From Chryseobacterium gleum (GTDB lineage: Bacteria; Bacteroidota; Bacteroidia; Flavobacteriales_D; Crocinitomicaceae), in contig CAMCQW010000071.1 of assembly GCA_945877045.1 (NCBI GenBank), positions 1 through 8,476 on the forward strand: a stretch of DNA of 8,476 nucleotides, given 5' to 3'. Position numbers and translations under genes: made by a program. The notes under the pieces are model-generated. The model was given only the letters and a program-made list of their open reading frames with translations. It was not told where the DNA came from and made no database searches. The first letter of the stretch is position 1, and each line of letters starts with the position of its first letter. Shown piece by piece: positions 1 through 5,129 of the stretch.

Positions 1-2476
1 AAATTGCCCCTTCGATAGACATTACATTTTTCATTTCAAAAAAATAAGTGTCATTATCGCCATCACCATTGGGCGAAAAAATATTTGGAATATTCGCCTC
101 TATTGAATCCAAATGAATAACCGTAATATTTCCTTGCCATACATCTTCACAATAGCCATTCGTTGCTGTTAAAGTAATTGTAAATGTCCCGGTATCTGTA
201 TAAGTGGTATTGACATAAGCGGCAGTATTAATAGTTGTAATGTAATTATTCCCGAAGTCCCAGGTGTAATGATTAGCGTATAAACTCTCATTGTTTACTG
301 CGACGAATAAATTCGCATATCCATAAATCACATCAGGAATTGCCAAAGCGATAGGCTCAGGAATCACATCGATAAAGACCGAACTTGTTGCCGTGCAGCC
401 ATATAAATCAACAATAGTTAAATAAAAAGTAGTGTCATCATCTCCCACCACGAATACCCCATTTCCATTGATTCCATTACTCCAATAATAGGAATAGGGC
501 TTAGTTCCACCATATCCACTTCCTTGCAGCACAGTTTCATACCCTTGACAAGCGACAATATCAGGCATTTCATTCGCATATAAAATACCTGGTTCAATGA
601 CTGTTGTATCAATTAAAAAGGTACACCCATCGCCATCCGTTCCTATGATCGTATAATCGCCCGGTATTAAATTAAAAAAATCATTGGATGCTTGAGGGGC
701 GCCTCCGTTTATCGTATAAGAAAAGGGCCCTTCACCGAATCGCCTTCTTATATAAATTCTTCCATCGAGCATCCCGAAACAACTAACACTAAACACAGAA
801 TCAAAAGTCAAGTAAATGGGTGGTTTGGCATCTATTAATACATTTATTTGTGAAAGACATCCTAAAGTATCGGTCACATTTACCAGATAATAACCAGCAC
901 TTAAATTCATAAATAAACCGCTGTTTTGCGGGATCGCCAACGAATCCAAGGCATATGAAAAGCCCCCAGCACCACCAAATGCGTTCACTTGCAAACCTCC
1001 ATTTGAGCCATAACAAGTGGTGGTAAATGTCGTGTCTTCTATAAGAAATAACATGTTTGGCGCTGCTAAGAAAGTCGACAAGGTAAGAAAACAGCCCAGT
1101 TGATCTGTAATAGTAACTGAATAAGGCCCAGGACTTAAGCTATCGAATTGACTACTATATATCGCCATTCCATTGTTCAATGAATAGGAATATGGACCTG
1201 TGTTACCTAGTACCTGGATGTTTATTTCTCCATTTGTTAAACCCACACAACTTGGGGCTGTAGGTACTAAATTCGCAGTAAAAGAAAGCGAATCAGTAAT
1301 AACAGAATTAATCAATCCACTACAACCAATGGAATCATTAACAAATATCGTATACGATCCCGATGCTAAATTAGGAAAGGAATTGATTGGAGAAAAATTA
1401 ATCCCATCAATTGAATAGGTATAATTTCCTGATCCGCCAATTCCAAGAACAGTTAAACTACCATTTGCTTGACCACAAACTGAACTATTATTGGCAATTT
1501 CAATAACGTTTAAAGCATTAGGAGAAGGGGAAATTAATACCGAATCTACATAATTTAATACCGTTCCATTGCAAAGCGTGTAGTTGATGTTCGCTACGTA
1601 ATTGGTAGGTACGTTTGGACATACTAAAAGTGTATCGTTCGTTCCAACAACTGCACCATTCACTGACCAATTGAAAGAGTATTGTGTTATGCCTGCTGGA
1701 TTAAATCGCCATGCCTCTGGTGTATTTACATTCCATGAAGGTGAAGTGTTCCTCATAGGTGCTGCAATACCAGCATTTCCAGATGGATTTTGAATTCCAA
1801 TGATTGCGTTTCCATTGTTCCAATTCGAGCAAGTTGGCTTACCTGCCACATAAACTTCGATACTATTTGAAGTTTCATTTAACACTATCATGTGTCTGCT
1901 AGTCAAGTTTCCACAAGAAAAATGACAAACAAGATCGTAGGAAACAATGAATTTACGACAAGGTGCGACACCAATGAAATAGTAAGCAATATTGCCACAA
2001 ACAGAAGGAGCGATATCATGGTAAACTCCGAAGATATTTCCAGCTGAAACCAATGCTGGAGAAGGGCAATTACTTGAAAATTGTCCCGAGGAAATTCCAT
2101 TAGCATTAGCCAAATCAAAATTTAAGTTTCCATTAGAACCCACTAAAATTGAATTGTAATTCACCCCGTAAAAACAAAAATTAAAAGGTAAGTTAATGGC
2201 AGCGCTCCAAACATCCCCCGCATTAACCGATACAGGATTTCCTAAGGGTTCATTGTAAAGTATTGGTGGTGTGTGAGGGATTGATTCAACATTGTAACTA
2301 GTAGTTTCGCGAAGATCAATAAAGGATGCATCTAAGGTAGTACAAGATTGATTGCAAGATAAAGTCTGATTAACACCCGCTTGGAGTGAGGGACATAAAG
2401 AACCTGCTTGTCCGTATACTTGTGTATAACAAATCAAACTTACAACTAGAAGCAGAGAGCAGTTGATTTGTTTCAT
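1..2476 (-). CDS. Large secreted adhesin-like protein, type IX secretion (type B) cargo, 3' end cut by window edge
   Basis: The frame is open from an ATG at 2476 to the left edge, giving 825 residues without a stop. Residues 1-22 form a signal peptide (MKQINCSLLLVV... ending near VYGQ). About residues 85-260 resemble a nidogen-type (NIDO) domain: LPFNFCFYG at 96-104, then SNGNLNFD, APCRKFIVSYD and IIGIQNPSGN. Residues 266-325 look Ig-like. Five cysteine-anchored modules of about 77 residues follow (Cys 334, 410, 488, 566, 643), the first four resembling SprB repeats. A PKD-like domain (about 700-785) contains WDFG at 739-742 and a YTDTGTFTITLTATN strand. From about 793, NIPNIFSPNGDGDND is the hallmark start of the gliding-motility-associated C-terminal (CHU_C/TIGR04131) sorting domain; roughly 50-60 residues are missing. 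Such proteins are exported by the type IX system to the cell surface. It lies 11 bases after a lipoprotein gene and probably shares its transcript. The exact ligand is unknown. Confidence 0.93.
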   Translation of the reverse strand, partial: MKQINCSLLLVVSLICYTQVYGQAGSLCPSLQAGVNQTLSCNQSCTTLDASFIDLRETTSYNVESIPHTPPILYNEPLGNPVSVNAGDVWSAAINLPFNFCFYGVNYNSILVGSNGNLNFDLANANGISSGQFSSNCPSPALVSAGNIFGVYHDIAPSVCGNIAYYFIGVAPCRKFIVSYDLVCHFSCGNLTSRHMIVLNETSNSIEVYVAGKPTCSNWNNGNAIIGIQNPSGNAGIAAPMRNTSPSWNVNTPEAWRFNPAGITQYSFNWSVNGAVVGTNDTLLVCPNVPTNYVANINYTLCNGTVLNYVDSVLISPSPNALNVIEIANNSSVCGQANGSLTVLGIGGSGNYTYSIDGINFSPINSFPNLASGSYTIFVNDSIGCSGLINSVITDSLSFTANLVPTAPSCVGLTNGEINIQVLGNTGPYSYSLNNGMAIYSSQFDSLSPGPYSVTITDQLGCFLTLSTFLAAPNMLFLIEDTTFTTTCYGSNGGLQVNAFGGAGGFSYALDSLAIPQNSGLFMNLSAGYYLVNVTDTLGCLSQINVLIDAKPPIYLTFDSVFSVSCFGMLDGRIYIRRRFGEGPFSYTINGGAPQASNDFFNLIPGDYTIIGTDGDGCTFLIDTTVIEPGILYANEMPDIVACQGYETVLQGSGYGGTKPYSYYWSNGINGNGVFVVGDDDTTFYLTIVDLYGCTATSSVFIDVIPEPIALAIPDVIYGYANLFVAVNNESLYANHYTWDFGNNYITTINTAAYVNTTYTDTGTFTITLTATNGYCEDVWQGNITVIHLDSIEANIPNIFSPNGDGDNDTYFFEMKNVMSIEGAI
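323..1504 (-). repeat. Five tandem ~77-residue SprB-like/Ig-like modules inside the adhesin
   Basis: Each module starts near a Cys followed by a Gly/Asn-rich turn, then a pattern of short strands and a ..GPY/FSYxxxxG.. core, then a GxYxxxxxDxxGC strand. The anchoring cysteines are at residues 334, 410, 488, 566 and 643, so spacing is 76, 78, 78 and 77 residues. The first four fit the SprB repeat pattern; the fifth (YSYYWSNG core, ending VDLYGCT) is closer to a generic Ig/PKD-like fold. The modules have diverged strongly in sequence, so they are old duplications rather than a recent DNA-level tandem array. Confidence 0.75.
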
Positions 2477-2487
2477 TTTAAAGATAG

Positions 2488-3030
2488 TTACACTTTTAAT
2501 CCTCTAGCTACGCGTTCCTTTCGCTTAACCCTGTCAAGTTTCTTTTTCGCAACCATTAAAATGGCGCTTCGGGGATTCCCTCTGACCATGTCAATTTTAT
2601 ATATATTATTACCATAATTAATTTTGGGACCACCTTTTTGGGTCCAATCCACATTAAAGTAATAACGTTTAGAAGCGTCTGACTTAGAATTAAAGCTGAT
2701 TACTTTTCCTTCACCCGTTTCAAAACGAACAAATATTTCATCTTTAGCACCGAAATGATCAAAAATACATCGCGTACTCGCTGGAATAATAATAGATTCT
2801 TTTTCACTATTTGAGCTAGAAACAAGCGTGCCATTTTCTGTAGTAACTTGATTATCAGCTTTTAATTCTTGATTTAATATTATAGTCCCCGAAGTAAAGA
2901 ACTGAACTTTTGCCATTTTTTCTTCAGAATCTAACCCAAATTCTTCTTTAATTAAAGTAGTATATGGCACCTTCATCCCACAAGAAGTGAGAACTAAAAT
3001 TATGGAACTAAAGATAAGTGTGATTTTCAT
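2488..3030 (-). CDS. Putative lipoprotein of unknown function, 180 residues
   Basis: The N-terminus MKITLIFSSIILVLTSC is a lipoprotein signal with a lipobox-like LTSC, so Cys17 should be lipidated and the protein membrane-anchored. The residues after the cysteine (GMKVPYTT) lack the acidic lipoprotein export signal described in some Bacteroidota, which would favour a periplasm-facing location; that is inference. The middle is hydrophilic and Ser/Thr-rich (about 60-80). The rest looks like a beta-rich domain with strands such as EIFVRFETGEGKVISF and RYYFNVDW. The C-terminus is basic (KKKLDRVKRKERVARG). I recognise no enzymatic motif. It precedes the large type IX cargo gene by only 11 bases on the same strand, so they are probably co-transcribed. 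A TAATTTTG promoter box lies 16 bases upstream of the ATG. Confidence 0.88.
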   Translation of the reverse strand: MKITLIFSSIILVLTSCGMKVPYTTLIKEEFGLDSEEKMAKVQFFTSGTIILNQELKADNQVTTENGTLVSSSNSEKESIIIPASTRCIFDHFGAKDEIFVRFETGEGKVISFNSKSDASKRYYFNVDWTQKGGPKINYGNNIYKIDMVRGNPRSAILMVAKKKLDRVKRKERVARGLKV

Positions 3031-3046
3031 AGCGTTTATTTTTCAT

Positions 3047-3054
3047 CAAAATTA
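3047..3054 (-). promoter_or_regulatory. -7 promoter box TAATTTTG for the lipoprotein-adhesin operon
   Basis: Read on the minus strand, TAATTTTG matches the Bacteroidota -7 consensus TAnnTTTG exactly and ends 16 bases before the ATG at 3030, implying a 5' leader of roughly 10 bases. No good TTG is seen at the usual -33 spacing, so this is moderate evidence only. Confidence 0.45.
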
Positions 3055-3096
3055 ATAAAACTCTTTGAATATTTCATCCTTAGACAAGCAAATGAT

Positions 3097-3104
3097 TAAA
3101 TTTG
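3097..3104 (+). promoter_or_regulatory. -7 promoter box TAAATTTG for the plus-strand lipoprotein pair
   Basis: TAAATTTG matches TAnnTTTG exactly but ends only 5 bases before the ATG at 3110. If used, transcription would begin at or within a few bases of the start codon, giving a leaderless or nearly leaderless message. No clear -33 TTG is present at standard spacing. Confidence 0.35.
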
Positions 3105-3109
3105 TATTC

Positions 3110-3730
3110 ATGAAACACCTATTTTTTTTTACAATCGCTTTCGTATTGCATTTATTAATGGCATGCACGTCAAACGCAAGTGAAAAAACAAAAGAATTCG
3201 AACCATCAAAAAAGAGAAGTAGCGAAAAAATAGTCAACGTAGTTGCCGTGCCAGATTCTTTATTATTTTGGAAAGAGCGCTACCAAAGTGATAGTGTGAA
3301 AATTAAATTCGATAGCATATTTCCATCTTTTACTCGCCACTTCATCGATCGATTCAACGCTAAAAGTTTTATTAAGAATAAATTATATGTTGAAAACGAT
3401 AGCATTTTACATTTCCGATGGAGTTTTAAGGATTCTACCACAACAAAAAACGCGTTATACAACTGGCTAGATTGTTTTGGGAATAATTGTAATTCGATTA
3501 AAATGTATGAAGCATTTAAATCTGAAAAACGAAACTCTCTTATTTTTATTAATCAAAAATCAATCTCATATATAAGTAGCAAACATGGCTTGACTAAAGA
3601 ATTATGGATGAATTTTGAGAAATCAACTTTCTCAAAAGATTCAATGCAACTTTTAATTGTGCAACAACCTGGTAAAAATGCGCTATGGTATCGCTTTCAA
3701 AAAAATAAATTTAATCTATTAAAAAAATGA
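3110..3730 (+). CDS. Putative lipoprotein of unknown function, 206 residues
   Basis: I start this gene at the ATG at 3110 because it gives a clean lipoprotein signal, MKHLFFFTIAFVLHLLMAC, with a lipobox-like LMAC and Cys19. The frame stays open upstream to an ATG at 3065, but that would add 15 residues ahead of the signal and place the TAAATTTG box inside the gene. After the cysteine comes a charged linker (about 20-45). A mature domain follows with many aromatic residues and a cysteine pair at 122 and 127 (LDCFGNNC) that could form a disulfide. I recognise no known family or catalytic motif. The stop overlaps the next start as ATGA, so translation of the pair is probably coupled. It is divergent from the lipoprotein-adhesin operon, with an 79-base gap between start codons. 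Confidence 0.85.
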   Translation: MKHLFFFTIAFVLHLLMACTSNASEKTKEFEPSKKRSSEKIVNVVAVPDSLLFWKERYQSDSVKIKFDSIFPSFTRHFIDRFNAKSFIKNKLYVENDSILHFRWSFKDSTTTKNALYNWLDCFGNNCNSIKMYEAFKSEKRNSLIFINQKSISYISSKHGLTKELWMNFEKSTFSKDSMQLLIVQQPGKNALWYRFQKNKFNLLKK

Positions 3731-4056
3731 AAATTGTAAACAGAGGATACATTTCTGTTCTTCCTGGCTTGAAATTCTGGGATTGGGCAAAATTAAATTG
3801 CGCCGCAGATAACTTATTATTTCAAAACGATGAGCCTTCTATCTACCTAATTGAAGAAGATTTCTGGGAGGAGGAAACCATAATTGCAAGCTATTTTTCA
3901 AAAATAGTGGAAAGTGAATTTGAAACGATTAACCCAATGAAAGAGATTTGGCCTACTATTTCATCTGTAATTGAATTCAACGAGTATTTTACAGTAGTCT
4001 CTGGGAATATGGTATTTGATTTATTAAATGAGCCCATAACAAGCGAAGAAGATTAA
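3727..4056 (+). CDS. Conserved-looking acidic protein of unknown function, 109 residues
   Basis: The ATG at 3727 overlaps the stop of the preceding lipoprotein gene by four bases (ATGA), a common sign of translational coupling. The protein has no signal peptide or membrane segment, so it is probably cytoplasmic. It opens with NRGYISVLPGLKFWDWA, continues with strongly acidic stretches (IEEDFWEEETII) and ends in SEED. The look is of a small alpha/beta single-domain protein, and I have the impression that similar uncharacterised proteins occur in other Bacteroidota, but I cannot name a family. A cytoplasmic acidic protein coupled to a lipoprotein is an odd pairing whose logic is not clear. Its stop codon overlaps the stop of the convergent CYTH gene. 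Confidence 0.85.
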   Translation: MKIVNRGYISVLPGLKFWDWAKLNCAADNLLFQNDEPSIYLIEEDFWEEETIIASYFSKIVESEFETINPMKEIWPTISSVIEFNEYFTVVSGNMVFDLLNEPITSEED

Positions 4057-4505
4057 CACCGCTCTATTAAATTTACATTGAGGTATTGAGGGTCTTCTGT
4101 CACTTCTTCACCTATCCAATCGGGTAATAAAAAAGAAGTTTCAATAGTTGGAATCTCAATTTCTGCAATGATTAAGCCATCCAATTTCCCCTCAAAAACA
4201 TCGATTTCCCAGCATAATTCATCTTGAACAAGGACGTATCTTTTTTTCTTTAGTATTTTTTTGCAAAATAATGCTAACATTTCATTGGCATCAACAACGG
4301 GAATTTCGTATTCAAATTCATCACGTGAAAGCGGATCCACTCCACCTTTAATCGTTAAATATGCTTTGTCATCCATTCGTCTAACACGCGTGCTCAAAGA
4401 CGGCGTACTATAAATATATCCTTGAACAATTTTTTTTGGAATAATCTCTCCAATAAAACCCATTAGTGTGACGTTAACTTTAAATTTTCGCTCTATTTCT
4501 TTCAA
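4053..4505 (-). CDS. CYTH-domain protein (triphosphate tunnel metalloenzyme family), TTG start
   Basis: The protein carries the residues expected of the CYTH/triphosphate tunnel fold. From the TTG start these are the N-terminal ExExK signature at residues 3-7 (EIERK), TRVR at 39-42, K53 in LTIKGG, EYE at 65-67, KKR at 87-89, WEID at 99-102 and AEIEI at 114-118. Acidic and basic residues of this kind line the tunnel and bind metal and triphosphate in characterised members. Small bacterial members of about 150 residues hydrolyse inorganic triphosphate or related substrates; the true substrate here is unknown, and class IV adenylate cyclase is a less likely alternative. I choose TTG at 4505 because family members start just before ExExK and a strong promoter ends 14 bases upstream. 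An in-frame ATG at 4613 would add 36 unlikely residues and lie upstream of that promoter. Length is 150 residues. Confidence 0.88.
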   Translation of the reverse strand: MKEIERKFKVNVTLMGFIGEIIPKKIVQGYIYSTPSLSTRVRRMDDKAYLTIKGGVDPLSRDEFEYEIPVVDANEMLALFCKKILKKKRYVLVQDELCWEIDVFEGKLDGLIIAEIEIPTIETSFLLPDWIGEEVTEDPQYLNVNLIERC

Positions 4506-4546
4506 TTCAACAATTTTATCAAATTTATTCAATAATTTTATCAAAT
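4506..4546 (-). repeat. Two 19-base direct repeats with 22-base period overlapping the CYTH promoter
   Basis: Minus-strand copies ATTTGATAAAATTATTGAA (4546-4528) and ATTTGATAAAATTGTTGAA (4524-4506) differ at one base and are separated by TAA. The 22-base period is close to two helical turns, so both copies would face the same side of the DNA. The first copy fills the spacer between the promoter elements and the second runs from inside the -7 box to the start codon. They could be operator half-sites or simply a local duplication. Confidence 0.6.
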
Positions 4547-4549
4547 CAA
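4520..4549 (-). promoter_or_regulatory. Full Bacteroidota promoter (TTG-N19-TAAATTTG) for the CYTH gene
   Basis: On the minus strand, TTG (4549-4547) is followed after exactly 19 bases by TAAATTTG (4527-4520). This fits both the -33 and -7 elements of the primary sigma factor of Bacteroidota. The -7 box ends 14 bases before the TTG codon at 4505, so the message would have a leader of about 8-10 bases. This is the best promoter in the window, and it rules out the ATG at 4613 as start of the same transcript. Confidence 0.65.
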
Positions 4550-4605
4550 CGCAACAAATAATTAATTTTATCCGTCCTTGTGACCTAATCTTTAAAAACC
4601 GATTT

Positions 4606-5040
4606 ATGTACAAAATCTCAATTCTTAGTTTCTTCGTAATATTTTTTGGATTAACTAGCTACTCTCAAAAAATTATTACCACTACTTTATCTGCACCAAA
4701 GGTGATTTATAACGAAAGTGGCCTTAAAATTTCTTCGAAAGAAGTTAACTGCTTTGACGCAAAAAGAAACGAAAACACGGTTTATCAATTATTGGTTTTC
4801 GAAAATGAAACTGCCACAAAAGTGAATCTCAAGGCAAAACATGAATTATACTACGATAACATCTGTGTCACTTGTCCCAATGAAGAATATAATTTCAGTT
4901 ACGAAATAGAAGCTAACGAAAAATTAGAAGGTACCTGTGATATTGATTCTCATCCATCTGTAAAGATTTGGGATCACCAAGTGAATAGCATATACAAGCA
5001 GGTATTAACCGATTACAAATTACAAGTAGTTCGTTTTTAA
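4606..5040 (+). CDS. Small secreted protein of unknown function, 144 residues, four cysteines outside the signal peptide
   Basis: I place the start at the ATG at 4606, which gives a standard signal peptide (MYKISILSFFVIFFGLTSYS, cleavage near SYSQ). The frame is open upstream to 4468, but that stretch is antisense to the CYTH gene start and reads like non-coding sequence. The mature part of about 124 residues has cysteines at 49, 87, 90 and 111, including a CVTC pair, so disulfides are likely. There is no lipobox and no C-terminal sorting domain, which suggests a periplasmic location. I do not recognise the family. It is divergent from the CYTH gene with about 100 bases between starts, and no convincing promoter box is seen directly upstream, only an imperfect TAATTTTA at 4563-4570. 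Confidence 0.82.
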   Translation: MYKISILSFFVIFFGLTSYSQKIITTTLSAPKVIYNESGLKISSKEVNCFDAKRNENTVYQLLVFENETATKVNLKAKHELYYDNICVTCPNEEYNFSYEIEANEKLEGTCDIDSHPSVKIWDHQVNSIYKQVLTDYKLQVVRF

Positions 5041-5118
5041 AGTAATTTGAGTTTCCAAACGCTTATTACACCACTGAACATCTTTTATTTTAATTTTATC
5101 ATTCGAGCAAAGAATTTA

Positions 5119-5126
5119 TACTTTTG
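5119..5126 (+). promoter_or_regulatory. -7 promoter box TACTTTTG for the nucleotide-sugar dehydratase operon
   Basis: TACTTTTG matches TAnnTTTG exactly and ends 3 bases before the ATG at 5130. Transcription would then start at about the start codon, giving a leaderless message. No TTG is seen at the usual -33 spacing. The 89-base gap before the operon holds no other clear signal. Confidence 0.45.
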
Positions 5127-5129
5127 TAT

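Noticed and set aside
1200..1793. Small plus-strand open frames of 60-72 codons at 1200-1418 and 1602-1793
   Set aside because: They are antisense to the continuous minus-strand adhesin frame, which has a coherent domain structure across the whole region.
3065..3109. Upstream start for the plus-strand lipoprotein at 3065 or 3092
   Set aside because: The ATG at 3110 gives a standard lipoprotein signal; the earlier starts add residues before it and overlap the promoter box.
4468..4605. Upstream extension of the plus-strand secreted protein gene from an ATG at 4468
   Set aside because: It would bury the signal peptide behind 46 residues and run antisense through the CYTH start and promoter.
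4506..4613. ATG at 4613 as start of the CYTH gene
   Set aside because: It lies upstream of the TTG-N19-TAAATTTG promoter, overlaps the start of the divergent gene and adds residues not expected ahead of the ExExK motif.
5043..5068. Imperfect hairpin (TAAT/ATTA and GTTT/AAAC arms) before a T-rich stretch, as a terminator after the secreted protein gene
   Set aside because: The stem is short, AT-rich and interrupted by mismatches with a two-base loop, so it is too weak to call.
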